Notes: generated by a model from the sequence alone, not told the origin. Positions 1 to 8,610 are shown, counted from the first letter of the stretch. The stretch: DNA of 64,000 bases from CBDFNN01 sp965250215 (GCA_965250215.1 CBDFNN010000004.1:2852001-2916000), one strand, 5' to 3'. Numbers and translations: made by a program.

Positions 1-354
1 CTACTTACTGGAAAGGACGGCTTGACTTACGGAATTGGAGGCGACTGCGAAAAATCGAATCTCGATATCGTAACGACAATTGCCGATTTAGTTGACGAAC
101 AGCTAGGAAGGCCTCAAGGAAGCTCAAGAGAGCTCATTACTTTCGTTAAAGACCGACCTGGGCACGATTTTCGATATGCCATGGACTGCAGTTTTATCAA
201 AGCCGAGCTTGGTTGGGAGCCAAAAATCAGCTTTGAAGAAGGGCTGAAGAAAACGATCACATGGTACCTTTCCAACTCAGAATGGTTAGATGCCATCGAC
301 GACGAGTCCTATCGAGCCTACTATTCTGAACAATATTCTGATCTTAGTAACTAA
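1..354 (+). CDS. rmlB: dTDP-glucose 4,6-dehydratase, C-terminal part (5' end outside window)
   Basis: The frame is open from base 1, so about 117 C-terminal residues are visible. The family converts dTDP-glucose to dTDP-4-keto-6-deoxyglucose in the cytoplasm, the step before RmlC in dTDP-rhamnose synthesis. The visible part starts with TYGIGGDCEKSNLDIV, the conserved block after the substrate-binding region. It continues with the RPGHDFRYAMD and ELGWEPKISFEEGL blocks typical of RmlB C-termini. It ends 9 bases before the RmlA-like gene on the same strand, as in an rml operon. A related short-chain nucleotide-sugar dehydratase cannot be excluded because the catalytic YxxxK region lies outside the window. 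Confidence 0.85.
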   Translation, partial: LLTGKDGLTYGIGGDCEKSNLDIVTTIADLVDEQLGRPQGSSRELITFVKDRPGHDFRYAMDCSFIKAELGWEPKISFEEGLKKTITWYLSNSEWLDAIDDESYRAYYSEQYSDLSN

Positions 355-363
355 CCCGAACCC

Positions 364-1110
364 GTGAAAGGAGTAATCTTAGCAGGTGGAACTGGCAGTC
401 GCCTATTCCCGCTTACCCGCGTTACCAACAAACATTTGTTGCCAGTCGGCAACTATCCAATGATATACCACCCGCTCATGCGAATGCGGAGAGCTGGAAT
501 AGTCGAAGTCGCCGTCGTTACCTCCCCCGAACACATGGGAGATGTTGTCAATTTGCTTGGCAGTGGATCCAGACTTGGACTTGATATTACCTATCGAGTA
601 CAAGACGAAGCCGGAGGAATCGCACAAGCCATGGGTCTCTGCGAGAATTTTGTTGGAGGTGATCCATTTCTTTGCATTCTAGGTGACAACATTCTCGCCG
701 ACGATATCACACAAGATGTGGCTGAGTTTGGAGAACAGCTAGAGCGGGATGGTCAAGGAGCACGTGTTCTACTAAAGGAAGTACCTGATCCAGAACGTTA
801 CGGAGTACCTCGTATTGAAGGCGACAAGATTGTAGAGATTATCGAGAAGCCAGAGAATCCTCCTTCAAATTATTCTGTAACGGGCATCTACTTTTACGAC
901 AAACAAGTATTCGATATCATCCGCGGCTTAAATCCTAGTAGACGAGGAGAATACGAGGTTTCAGATGTTAGCAACGCTTATATCGACAAAGGCCAGATGA
1001 CATTTGGAGAGTTGAAAGGATGGTGGGGAGACGCGGGCACTATAGAAGGCTGGCATGAGGCAAATGACTTAGCCAAGAATCTTAAATATCCCGAGATCGA
1101 TGGGACATGA
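364..1110 (+). CDS. rmlA: glucose-1-phosphate thymidylyltransferase (RmlA-like nucleotidyltransferase)
   Basis: Sugar nucleotidyltransferase that would join glucose-1-phosphate and dTTP to give dTDP-glucose, the first step of dTDP-sugar synthesis. The N-terminus carries the pyrophosphorylase signature (GGTGSRLFPLT, about residues 8-18), followed by the KHLLPVGNYPMIYHPL block. CILGDNI near residue 100 is the metal-binding Asp region, and EIIEKPENPPSNY near residue 158 is also conserved. At 248 residues it is shorter than classical RmlA (about 290) and lacks the C-terminal helical extension, so it belongs to the short form. The start is GTG at 364, nine bases after the rmlB stop. It overlaps the next gene by 11 bases, which suggests translational coupling. 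Confidence 0.85.
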   Translation: MKGVILAGGTGSRLFPLTRVTNKHLLPVGNYPMIYHPLMRMRRAGIVEVAVVTSPEHMGDVVNLLGSGSRLGLDITYRVQDEAGGIAQAMGLCENFVGGDPFLCILGDNILADDITQDVAEFGEQLERDGQGARVLLKEVPDPERYGVPRIEGDKIVEIIEKPENPPSNYSVTGIYFYDKQVFDIIRGLNPSRRGEYEVSDVSNAYIDKGQMTFGELKGWWGDAGTIEGWHEANDLAKNLKYPEIDGT

Positions 1111-1585
1111 AAAAATAGATTGGGTCGACGGAATTATTCCCGATTGCCTCGTCAATAAAGTAAAGATCTATGGTGATCACCGAGGATCGGTGATGGAGAT
1201 CTTTAGACTTGACGAACTTGATCCTATGCTCCACCCTGCCATGTGTTATCTCTCAACAACGATTCCTGGAATTATGAGAGGACCACACGAACACAAAGTT
1301 CAAACGGACTATTTCGGTATTCTTTTTGGCAAAGTTCGCGTCTGTCTTTGGGATTACCGAAAGGATTCACCAACATTTGGAACAAGACAAGTGCGCGTAT
1401 ATGGAGAGGATAATCCGGTGACTATGGCTGTACCACCGGGGGTCGTCCATGGTTACGTGAATATAGGAGAAGCTAGTGTTCTGATTTTGAACTGCCCCAA
1501 TCAACTCTACGCTGGGCCTGGGAGAAACGAAGAAGTCGATGAGATTCGACACGAAGATAATGAACACCACCCTTTTACAATCTAA
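1100..1585 (+). CDS. dTDP-4-dehydrorhamnose 3,5-epimerase family protein (RmlC-like cupin)
   Basis: 161-residue cupin of the RmlC family, which epimerises C3/C5 of dTDP-4-keto-6-deoxyglucose. Visible blocks are DHRGSVMEIFR, the GPHEHKVQTDYF segment with the candidate catalytic His, GKVRVCLWDYRKDSPT, and VPPGVVHGYVN. It is shorter than typical RmlC (about 180 residues) and its N-terminus diverges, so a related ketoisomerase or epimerase acting on another dTDP-sugar is possible. The ATG lies inside the 3' end of rmlA (11-base overlap), and its stop overlaps the next start as TAATG. The four genes from rmlB to the HAD phosphatase therefore look like one operon. Confidence 0.75.
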   Translation: MGHEKIDWVDGIIPDCLVNKVKIYGDHRGSVMEIFRLDELDPMLHPAMCYLSTTIPGIMRGPHEHKVQTDYFGILFGKVRVCLWDYRKDSPTFGTRQVRVYGEDNPVTMAVPPGVVHGYVNIGEASVLILNCPNQLYAGPGRNEEVDEIRHEDNEHHPFTI

Positions 1586-2286
1586 TGGGCTTCAAAAGAC
1601 TTGTCCTCTTCGATATCGATGGGACCATCATTCTTACCAAAGGAGCAGGACGCTACGTCCTTGAAAGAGCAATCGACACCGAGTATGGCTCAAGTTTGGA
1701 CGCTTCTCAAATCGGCTTTTCCGGTAAAACAGATCCACAAATTGTCAGAGAGATCCTCGAGTTTAATGGCATCAAGGGAGATTACATGCGAGAGCTTCGT
1801 GGTCGTATTCTCATCAGATATGCCGATGAATTCAACAACGATGACCTCTTGCCAACTCTCGAGGTATTACCAGGAATCATCGAGCTAGTTGGCTTACTCT
1901 CATCTGAACCTGGGATACAACTTGGATTGCTCACTGGAAATCTCGAAAAAACTTCGTGGTTAAAGGTCCAGGCTGCAGGTCTCGACAAAGAACATTTCGA
2001 TTTAGGTGGCTATGGTAGCGATCATGAGGATCGATACTCAATTCCCGGAATCGTTCTCGACAAAGCTAATCGCTTCTATGAGCATGAAGTTCGTGGCGAT
2101 CACCTGCTTATAATAGGAGACACCGAGCACGACATAAAGTGCGGCCGGTCTATAGGAGCGAAGTCGATCGGAGTAGCAACAGGATATTATAGTTTTGAGG
2201 ATCTCCAATCACACGATCCAGATTTGGTATATCATGACCTTGGAAATCACGAGAGTGTCGCACAGGACATTCTTTCTCTAGCGTAA
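1585..2286 (+). CDS. HAD-superfamily hydrolase, phosphoglycolate phosphatase-like
   Basis: 233-residue haloacid dehalogenase-type phosphatase. Motif I is FDIDGTI near the N-terminus (nucleophile and acid Asp). Motif II lies in LGLLTGN (about residue 112), with the Lys of motif III in the following KVQAAGL segment. Motif IV is IIGDTEHDIKCG near residue 176. The helical cap between motifs I and II is of phosphoglycolate phosphatase (Gph) type. The real substrate is unknown. Its 1-base overlap (TAATG) with the dTDP-sugar epimerase gene suggests a sugar-phosphate substrate in the same pathway, but that is inference. The gene is likely the last of the operon, since 111 bases separate it from nagB. 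Confidence 0.8.
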   Translation: MGFKRLVLFDIDGTIILTKGAGRYVLERAIDTEYGSSLDASQIGFSGKTDPQIVREILEFNGIKGDYMRELRGRILIRYADEFNNDDLLPTLEVLPGIIELVGLLSSEPGIQLGLLTGNLEKTSWLKVQAAGLDKEHFDLGGYGSDHEDRYSIPGIVLDKANRFYEHEVRGDHLLIIGDTEHDIKCGRSIGAKSIGVATGYYSFEDLQSHDPDLVYHDLGNHESVAQDILSLA

Positions 2287-2397
2287 GTCATCTGGGCAGC
2301 TAACTGAAGTGACCAAAATTCCCATGGTCCGATGCTCTGAAAGGAGTTATAATAGCAGCGGATAGTCACAGACTTCTACACCTAAATAATTGTTGCG

Positions 2398-3210
2398 ATG
2401 CGAATACTAATACACGAAGACAACGACCGTCTCAGTCTCTGGACCGCCCATTACATCGTTCGTCGCATTAAGAAGTTCAACCCGACTCCAGAAAATCCCT
2501 TCGTCCTCGGACTTCCGACAGGATCTTCTCCCATCGGGACCTATGCAAATCTCGTACGGCTGCATCAGGAAGGCAAGGTATCCTTCAAAAATGTCATCAC
2601 ATTCAACATGGACGAATATGTTGGAATATCTGAAGACCATCCTGAAAGTTATCATCATTTCATGCATCACCATTTTTTCGATCACGTCGACGTGACTCCA
2701 GAGAACATCAACATATTAGACGGCAACGCGGATGATCTCGTGAAGGAGTGCGATGATTACGAAAAGAAAATTGAGGCTGCTGGAGGAATCGATCTCTTCC
2801 TCGGAGGGATCGGGACCGACGGACACATCGCCTTTAATGAGCCTGGTTCCTCTTTGAGATCTCGAACTAGGATTAAGACCCTTACATACGATACACGGCA
2901 ATCCAACTCACGCTTTTTCCACAACGACGTTGATCAGGTACCGACAACGGCGCTAACCGTTGGAGTTGGCACTGTGATGGCTGCCAAGGAGGTGATAATC
3001 GTGATAAGCGGCTATGCGAAATCACGTGCTGTTCGACAGGCAGTCGAGGAAGGCGTAAATCATATGTGGACCATTTCGATGTTGCAGCTCCATCCCAAAG
3101 GTGTGGTTTGTCTTGACGAAAAATCGACCATGGAGTTGAAAGTTGGAACGGTAAAGTACTTCAGGGAAATCGAGGGCCCCTCTCTTGAAAAGCTTCCGAA
3201 GATCGACTAA
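2398..3210 (+). CDS. nagB: glucosamine-6-phosphate deaminase
   Basis: 270-residue NagB/GPI-family enzyme that converts glucosamine-6-phosphate to fructose-6-phosphate and ammonia. It fits the E. coli enzyme (266 residues) almost without gaps. GLPTGSSPIG binds the phosphate, NMDEYVG holds Asp72, and GTDGHIAFNEPG holds Asp141, His143 and Glu148, all catalytic and at the same numbering as in E. coli. The ATG start has no strong Shine-Dalgarno sequence, which is normal for Bacteroidota. The gene follows the dTDP-sugar cluster but is 111 bases away, so it may have its own promoter. The spacer after it begins directly with an octamer repeat array. Confidence 0.95.
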   Translation: MRILIHEDNDRLSLWTAHYIVRRIKKFNPTPENPFVLGLPTGSSPIGTYANLVRLHQEGKVSFKNVITFNMDEYVGISEDHPESYHHFMHHHFFDHVDVTPENINILDGNADDLVKECDDYEKKIEAAGGIDLFLGGIGTDGHIAFNEPGSSLRSRTRIKTLTYDTRQSNSRFFHNDVDQVPTTALTVGVGTVMAAKEVIIVISGYAKSRAVRQAVEEGVNHMWTISMLQLHPKGVVCLDEKSTMELKVGTVKYFREIEGPSLEKLPKID

Positions 3211-3322
3211 TCCGAATGTCCGTTACTCCGATTAACCGAAACTCCGATTAACCGATGGTCAGATTTTCCAATTGACTGAAGGTTAAATGGTCAAATTATC
3301 CAATATTCTATTGGTACAATAG
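3211..3322. repeat. degenerate 8-bp tandem repeat array, left arm
   Basis: From the base after the nagB stop, the sequence can be cut into 14 consecutive 8-bp units with no indel. The best-preserved units are TCCGATTA (twice), ACCGAAAC and ACCGATGG; later units drift toward TCAAATTA and TCCAATAT. The arm is the reverse complement in kind of the array at 3573-3716. A stretch of about 60 bases near 3211-3275 aligns with the reverse complement of about 3637-3707 with clear but imperfect identity. The whole 585-base spacer 3211-3795 consists of these two arms plus the small minus-strand unit between them. Confidence 0.7.
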
Positions 3323-3421
3323 AAGCTTGGGACAAATTTCTGACACCTTGATCTTCAAACGTTGCAATAAGATTCTAATAGGTCCAGAAAGGACCGAAAT
3401 CTTGATCTTCAAACTGCATGA

Positions 3422-3454
3422 TAAAAAACACCCCGACCGGTTTACCAATCGGGG
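3422..3454 (-). terminator. rho-independent terminator (minus strand)
   Basis: CCCCGA at 3431-3436 pairs with TCGGGG at 3449-3454, and CGG/CC bases can extend the stem inward. Read on the minus strand the stem is followed by a TGTTTTTTAT tract, the layout of an intrinsic terminator. No T-tract follows on the plus strand, so it does not serve nagB. It lies 15 bases downstream of the stop of the tiny minus-strand reading frame at 3470. Confidence 0.7.
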
Positions 3455-3469
3455 CGCTCTGCAAGCAGT

Positions 3470-3566
3470 TTAGATTAATTCGGCATTAGTGCCGGTCTTC
3501 TTAGGATTGATTGTCACCTTTTGTGTTCCCTCAGGAAAAACATCTAAACTGAAAAAAAACCTCCAT
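3470..3566 (-). pseudogene. 31-codon minus-strand mini-gene, interrupted at a T8 tract
   Basis: On the minus strand an ATG at 3566 begins MEVFF and meets a homopolymer of eight T (3552-3559). In the frame as given it stops after 11 codons. If one T is skipped, the frame runs on through DVFPEGTQKVTINPKK and ends with TAA at 3470, giving 31 residues. The stop is followed within 15 bases by a convincing terminator, as for a real transcription unit. It may be a small protein gene with a frameshift, a slippage-controlled peptide, a sequencing error in the T tract, or the tail of a decayed gene. I recognise no family. Confidence 0.3.
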
Positions 3567-3572
3567 CAAGAA

Positions 3573-3716
3573 CATCGACCATTCGGAATATCTGAGATTC
3601 GGATAACCGGACTATCGGTCATTCGGCATATCTATTGTTCGGAAAATCCAACCATCGGTCAATCGAAGTTGCGGACAATCGGAGTTTCGGACGATCGATT
3701 TAAATATTCGTCGAAG
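3573..3716. repeat. degenerate 8-bp tandem repeat array, right arm (inverted)
   Basis: Eighteen consecutive 8-bp units in strict phase. Units 3581 (ATTCGGAA), 3597 (ATTCGGAT), 3613 (TATCGGTC), 3621 (ATTCGGCA), 3653 (CATCGGTC), 3677 (AATCGGAG) and 3685 (TTTCGGAC) share the core NNTCGGNN. This is the reverse complement of the NCCGANNN core of the left arm. The array lies between the mini-gene start and the TonB-receptor gene, where promoters for both would be expected. Confidence 0.7.
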
Positions 3717-3795
3717 ACAGAGCCCAAGTGTAACTAGTAAATTGCTGTTTCGTTAGCACCTTGGACTAAAGAATTTTGTCAATTATAGATTTTAT

Positions 3796-6039
3796 ATGAG
3801 AATTCTCGCTCTGCTCTTTCTTGTGCTTCTCAGCATCTCTTCTGCACAAGCTCAGAACACGGCATCGATTAGTGGCTTTATCAAGGACAGTCAATCTGGT
3901 GAAACACTTCTACTTGCTAATGTGGTATTGCAAGGTACTCAGATTGGAACGACCGCAAACACATCTGGATACTATACCCTGCCTAATCTTCCTACCGGCA
4001 CTTATACAGTTTTGTGCTCCTTTATTGGCTTTAATAATTTCTCTCAGGAAGTCACTATCAGCGATGGGCAGAAGCTGAGACTTGATATTGAGCTTGTCCC
4101 AGCCGATCTCTTCCTCGATGAAGTTTTGGTAACAGCTGAGAAGGAAATTCAAGAGGAAATTCGACGAATTGGAGTTGCCCAGATTTCTACTGAACTGATC
4201 CGTCAACTGCCCACAATCCTCGAACCTGATGTATTTCGATCTCTTCAACTTCTGCCTGGAGTGAAGGCCGCATCGGACTACTCCAGTGGACTATATATTA
4301 GAGGTGGCAGCCAAGACCAAACATTGATCTTGCTGGATCGAACCACCGTTTACAATCCAAGTCATTTCTTCGGCCTCTTCTCTACTTTCAATCCAGACGC
4401 GATTAAAGATGTTCGTCTTTACAAAGGTGGCTACCCAGCCGAATATGGTGGAAGACTGGGTTCGGTAGTTGACATCTACAACAAAGATGGCAATAGGAAA
4501 GAAACTCACGGCACCGCAAGCTTAGGTCTCCTTGCATCGAGAGCCATGATTGAGGGTCCTTATTCAAAAGGATCATGGACAGTGGCTCTGAGAAGATCAA
4601 CATTGGAGCCGCTTTTGGCTGCTATCAACAGCCGTGATGTAGATGGTGTACCAAAGGGTTTCTACTTTCTCGATTTCAATAGCAAGCTTAACATGGATCT
4701 TGGGCTCAATGATAAGTTGTCGATCTCGGGCTATGCCGGACAGGATGTCTTGGACTTTCCCATAGTAGAAGACGCTACACTTGATCTCAAATATGGTAAC
4801 AGGACGGTAAGCGCCAACTGGACCCATATCTTCACCGAAAAACTGTTCTCGAACTTCACGGGTACCTACTCTAGATATTTCAGTACCCCTGAACTAGAGT
4901 TTGGCGGGACCAGTTTTACTCGAGTCAACACCATCGACGACTACTCTCTAAAAGGTGACTTCGAATATTTCCCGGAAGGTCCTCTCGAATGGCAAGGTGG
5001 ATTTTGGGCGGGCCACATTGCCCTGAGACTTCGAGACACTTTTGACGGACAGGAATCTATTTCTTCGATTATCAAAGCCAACTACGCATCGGCTTATGTT
5101 CAGACTGCCTATAAACCAAATACTGAGCTCACGGCACGCATCGGACTGCGTGCAAGTTATTTCGGCGAAGGCAACTTCCTTAGGGCTGAACCAAGAATTT
5201 CTTTAGAGTATAAACCTCAAGAGGAAATCCGAATTCAGCTCGGCTACGGTCGGTACTATCAATTCCTGACCTTGATCACGAACGAAGTCTTTGCAGGCTT
5301 CGATCTTTGGCTGACAACAGATGAAGGTGTCAAGCCAGCCTATGGAGACCAGTATATCGCTGGATTAAAGACACGATTGAGCGATGACATTACGCTTGAT
5401 ACAGAGGTGTTCTATAGAACGATGAGAGATCTTTTCGAACTAGACCCTTATCTCCCAGACGCCGCCGGACTGGATTACAATGAGCTCTTTAGATTTGGAA
5501 AGGGTTACTCGACCGGACTTGAGATTGCAGCACAGAAGACGAGGGGGAAGGTCACAGGACTCATCGGATACACATTTGGAGTTACTCGTCGCCAATTCCC
5601 AGGCTTCAATAATGACATTGAATATGCCCCTAAATATGACAGAACCCACGATGCAAATATCGTCGTGAGCTGGCAGTTTGCGCGCAATTGGAAGTTTGCG
5701 CAAGTCTTTACATACGCAACGGGTCAAGCTTACACGCAGCCACTCGGGCAATATCAATTTGCCGGAGATCCATTTGGCTTCGATGAGCGAACGAGCCTTG
5801 TAGGTCCTTTTAACAATCAACGCCTGCCTTCTTATCACAGATATGATATCGGAATGACATGGGATAGAAATTTCTTCCTAGGTGGTGATTTCGAATTGCA
5901 ATTCCAAATTGTCAACGTCTATGCAAGACGAAACATTTGGTTCAGTCTGCCGGAGTTCGAGGACGGAAAAGTCAATTTTACAGAGATCCCTCAGATCCCG
6001 ATACCTCTTCCTAACCTTTCATTTACCTGGAAATTTTAG
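3796..6039 (+). CDS. TonB-dependent receptor with carboxypeptidase-regulatory-like N-terminal domain
   Basis: 747-residue outer-membrane receptor for TonB-driven uptake of an unidentified ligand. The order is: signal peptide (residues 1-19, cut after SSAQA), a carboxypeptidase D regulatory-like beta domain (about 22-105, ISGFIKDSQSGETL), a plug domain (about 115-230, with LPGVKAASDYSSGLYIRGG), then a beta-barrel ending in the aromatic residue of LSFTWKF. No SusD-like partner follows. Instead a DUF4249-type lipoprotein starts 12 bases downstream, a pairing common in Bacteroidota. The ligand cannot be deduced. The ATG at 3796 puts a clean signal peptide at the N-terminus. Confidence 0.9.
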   Translation: MRILALLFLVLLSISSAQAQNTASISGFIKDSQSGETLLLANVVLQGTQIGTTANTSGYYTLPNLPTGTYTVLCSFIGFNNFSQEVTISDGQKLRLDIELVPADLFLDEVLVTAEKEIQEEIRRIGVAQISTELIRQLPTILEPDVFRSLQLLPGVKAASDYSSGLYIRGGSQDQTLILLDRTTVYNPSHFFGLFSTFNPDAIKDVRLYKGGYPAEYGGRLGSVVDIYNKDGNRKETHGTASLGLLASRAMIEGPYSKGSWTVALRRSTLEPLLAAINSRDVDGVPKGFYFLDFNSKLNMDLGLNDKLSISGYAGQDVLDFPIVEDATLDLKYGNRTVSANWTHIFTEKLFSNFTGTYSRYFSTPELEFGGTSFTRVNTIDDYSLKGDFEYFPEGPLEWQGGFWAGHIALRLRDTFDGQESISSIIKANYASAYVQTAYKPNTELTARIGLRASYFGEGNFLRAEPRISLEYKPQEEIRIQLGYGRYYQFLTLITNEVFAGFDLWLTTDEGVKPAYGDQYIAGLKTRLSDDITLDTEVFYRTMRDLFELDPYLPDAAGLDYNELFRFGKGYSTGLEIAAQKTRGKVTGLIGYTFGVTRRQFPGFNNDIEYAPKYDRTHDANIVVSWQFARNWKFAQVFTYATGQAYTQPLGQYQFAGDPFGFDERTSLVGPFNNQRLPSYHRYDIGMTWDRNFFLGGDFELQFQIVNVYARRNIWFSLPEFEDGKVNFTEIPQIPIPLPNLSFTWKF

Positions 6040-6050
6040 AAGGACCAGCC

Positions 6051-6947
6051 ATGAGAACCAAAACAATTTATTCGACACTGATCGTCGCGCTTATCTCACT
6101 GAGTTCGTGCGACTCGATCAATCCAGGAGATTTTGAGCAGGAGCATGTCATCGAGGCCTATCTCTATGCAGACGAGCCCCTCCCATGGGTGGATCTGACA
6201 AAAACCGTCGATATAGACGACACCTTTGATCGTAACGTGCTAGGGACCAACGATGCCATTGTAAATCTATTTCTACTTGACGAAAATGGGCAGGTGGAAG
6301 AGACCTTCAGCTACAGCCATGGTTCAAATCAAATTCGAGGTCGATATTTTCCGAACCAAGACGCTGAGGTCTTACCCCTACGCCGTTACCGAATCGAGGT
6401 TGATTTCACCGACGGAAGCCAGCAGCTTAGTTCGGAGACTCTGGTTCCCGGAGAATTTCACCTAGTTAATTTTGACGATAGCACGGCAGTATATAAATCC
6501 GATGACCAACTTCAGTTCATCGTAACTCGGTCGGAATACCCTGGACGCCAAAGTGCATACAAATTTACGACAGAAGCCTTGGATCTGGAGGTCGATAATC
6601 TCACTCCCCTAGCAGAGTCTTTTTACGATGAAGATGACGACCTAGCGGATTTTGCGAAGGGATCTTCCCCTGTTCTATTCGAGGGCAATTACGATATCAA
6701 CGCAGACGGAACTGTCACAATTCAGCTTCCATGGATAGCGATTGGTTTCTATGGCAGGAATGTTTTTACCGCTAGTGCACTTGACGAGAACATCTACGAT
6801 TTCCTGAGATCACAGGAAATCCAATCTGGAGGGTCAACTTTAGGACCTGGCGAAATTCCACCAGTTCTCGAGCACGTCAATAATGGCAGAGGACTTTTTG
6901 CGAGTATGGCCCGGATAGAAAAAACTGTTACCGTTCTGCGCGAATAG
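6051..6947 (+). CDS. DUF4249-family lipoprotein, partner of the upstream TonB receptor
   Basis: 298-residue exported protein. The N-terminus is a lipoprotein signal with lipobox SLSSC (Cys near residue 23), so it is predicted to be membrane-anchored. The rest is acidic and rich in beta structure, with the INPGDFEQEHVIEAYLYADE start and the PLRRYRIEVDFTDG block seen in the DUF4249 family. Such proteins are normally encoded right after a TonB-dependent receptor, as here (12-base gap), and probably help that receptor at the cell surface. No enzyme motif is visible. The family call rests on overall pattern and context, not on a catalytic signature. Confidence 0.7.
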   Translation: MRTKTIYSTLIVALISLSSCDSINPGDFEQEHVIEAYLYADEPLPWVDLTKTVDIDDTFDRNVLGTNDAIVNLFLLDENGQVEETFSYSHGSNQIRGRYFPNQDAEVLPLRRYRIEVDFTDGSQQLSSETLVPGEFHLVNFDDSTAVYKSDDQLQFIVTRSEYPGRQSAYKFTTEALDLEVDNLTPLAESFYDEDDDLADFAKGSSPVLFEGNYDINADGTVTIQLPWIAIGFYGRNVFTASALDENIYDFLRSQEIQSGGSTLGPGEIPPVLEHVNNGRGLFASMARIEKTVTVLRE

Positions 6948-7009
6948 AGTCCAGAGAAAGTCCAAGTGATTCTAAAGTCCTACCCAAAACCAAGGGTCTA
7001 AACAGCTTG

Positions 7010-7615
7010 TTATCTAGTGCCCAGCGATTCATAGGACGACATTCTCCGAATCATTTCTTGTTTGACTTCAGGCCACTCTAGTGCAATAATGCTGTAGTAA
7101 ATGCTGTCTCTTAGGTCTCCGTGATCGGGTCGGATCATGTGATTTCGCAATATGCCTTCCTCCTTTGCTCCCAAACGCAGCATGGCATTTCTAGATTTTA
7201 AGTTTCGAGTATCTGTCTTGATCTCCACTCGATTAAATTTGAGATCTTCAAAGGCATATTCAAGCATCAGATACTTAGCATCGCTATTAACGAAGCTCCT
7301 TCTCCAATCTGCTCCAACCCAAGTCCATCCGATCTCTAATCGCTTGTGATCCTCAACAATATTTCCAAAACGTGTCATTCCAACGACTTTTCCATTTTCT
7401 TTGAGAGTCGTGACATAGGCAATGGACTGTGGCGTTGAGGCCCATCGCAATGCATCCTCCAGATAGGCATTTATGTCTTCGGCCTTTTCAATTTTGCGAG
7501 TATTCCACTGCCAAGTATTTGCGTCGAGAGCTATAGAAATGATCTCATCGAAGTGAGATTCGCTAAGTGGTTCAAGAATTACATATTTTCCTTTGAGCGG
7601 GACAGTTTCTATCAA
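7010..7615 (-). CDS. GNAT-family N-acetyltransferase (RimJ/RimL-like)
   Basis: 201-residue acetyl-CoA-dependent acyltransferase. The start LKGKYVILEPLSESHFDEI is typical of the RimJ/RimL-type branch. GWTWVGADWRRSFVN, LMLEYAFEDLKFNRVEIKTD and NLKSRNAMLRLGAKEEGILRNH are the conserved blocks, the last holding the R-x-x-x-x-LGA-x-x-EG acetyl-CoA-binding end. The substrate (a protein N-terminus, an amine or a small molecule) is not predictable. It is convergent with the DUF4249 gene and divergent from the plus-strand gene at 7657, with only about 40 bases shared upstream. Confidence 0.85.
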   Translation of the reverse strand: MIETVPLKGKYVILEPLSESHFDEIISIALDANTWQWNTRKIEKAEDINAYLEDALRWASTPQSIAYVTTLKENGKVVGMTRFGNIVEDHKRLEIGWTWVGADWRRSFVNSDAKYLMLEYAFEDLKFNRVEIKTDTRNLKSRNAMLRLGAKEEGILRNHMIRPDHGDLRDSIYYSIIALEWPEVKQEMIRRMSSYESLGTR

Positions 7616-7656
7616 TTTTTTACAACTCTTAAAGTGGAATCCCGTACGATCCTAAT

Positions 7657-8610
7657 ATGGAAAGAACGAGAAAACAAAGAAAATCCGAGGACAACTATTC
7701 TCAGGATGACGCGGAAGCTATCTGGTCGATCGCGGCCAAACTTCAATCTGAAGCACAAGAGAGACTCGAAGAACGGTCCAAAGTCATCTCTACAAGATAT
7801 GAAGAAGATGACAAGTCGAGTCCGCTAGGATTTGAAGAAAATGAAGTGAGGTCTATCGCAGAAGAAGCCGGCATCTCTGCAGAATTTGTTGACTTGGCTT
7901 TGATGAAGTCGAGGACCGAAAAGTTAATGACCACTCGGTCAAGTACGCGATCGTGGCTTTCTCGTTTGGTCTCGCTTGACAGGAATGCTGCCGAAAAAAG
8001 CCTTACGATTGACTTGCCAATCGATAAGGTCTACGATGCAATGAGGCGTGTTTTTCCGTCTACCGAATTCGGATTACACCTCGCGGATGTCATCGGAGAC
8101 GGATCACCTGGAGATACTATCCTGGGATTTTCAGTGCCAGGAGTTTGGACGGCCACTGGCGTCCACTCCTTTGGGTATCGGATGTCACATACAGACGTCA
8201 AGTCCATATTTGCCAGTCTTCACCCAATCAGTGAAAACCAATGCCAAGTAAGCTTGAGAGCAGAGCACAAAACACATACAGAAAAGGCGTATTTCTTTTT
8301 GTCGCTCGGTCTTTCAATCTTCATTGCAGGTCTGATCTCTCTTCCGATCTCATTCGAAATCCTCAACTTTGGCGGTCTCCAGGCTGTCGGTCTATGGGCC
8401 GCCACTACGGCCATCTTTAACTGGATTGGCTTGAAAGGATTTCGACGAGTTCATCTTTGGGGTCTAAAGAAGACCAAGGAGGCCATGCTGGACCTATTGA
8501 AGGCTGTCAAAGTCGACGCTATTACGGATGGTTCATTTTCTGCCCCTCCCCTTAGACCTGAATCGAAAGAAAATTCTGATAACTTGATCGATCTTTTTGG
8601 AAAAAGCTAA
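7657..8610 (+). CDS. membrane protein of unknown function, first of a tandem paralogous pair
   Basis: 317 residues, family not recognised. It shares its architecture with the next gene. An N-terminal helical segment (YSQDDAEAIWSIAAKLQSEA) is followed by a short motif FEENEVRSIAEEAGISAEFV. A middle domain (about residues 115-215) has the blocks VYDAMRRVFPS and VIGDGSPGDTILGF. Two hydrophobic helices near residues 210-260 and a short C-terminal tail complete it. The pattern suggests a cytosolic sensing or START-like domain anchored by a hairpin of two membrane helices, which is speculation. The 3' end overlaps the paralogue by 14 bases. Confidence 0.7.
   Translation: MERTRKQRKSEDNYSQDDAEAIWSIAAKLQSEAQERLEERSKVISTRYEEDDKSSPLGFEENEVRSIAEEAGISAEFVDLALMKSRTEKLMTTRSSTRSWLSRLVSLDRNAAEKSLTIDLPIDKVYDAMRRVFPSTEFGLHLADVIGDGSPGDTILGFSVPGVWTATGVHSFGYRMSHTDVKSIFASLHPISENQCQVSLRAEHKTHTEKAYFFLSLGLSIFIAGLISLPISFEILNFGGLQAVGLWAATTAIFNWIGLKGFRRVHLWGLKKTKEAMLDLLKAVKVDAITDGSFSAPPLRPESKENSDNLIDLFGKS

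Noticed and set aside
3489..3737. 82-codon plus-strand frame in the octamer spacer
   Set aside because: Most of it is translation of the 8-bp repeat array, so the long frame follows from the repeat, not from coding.
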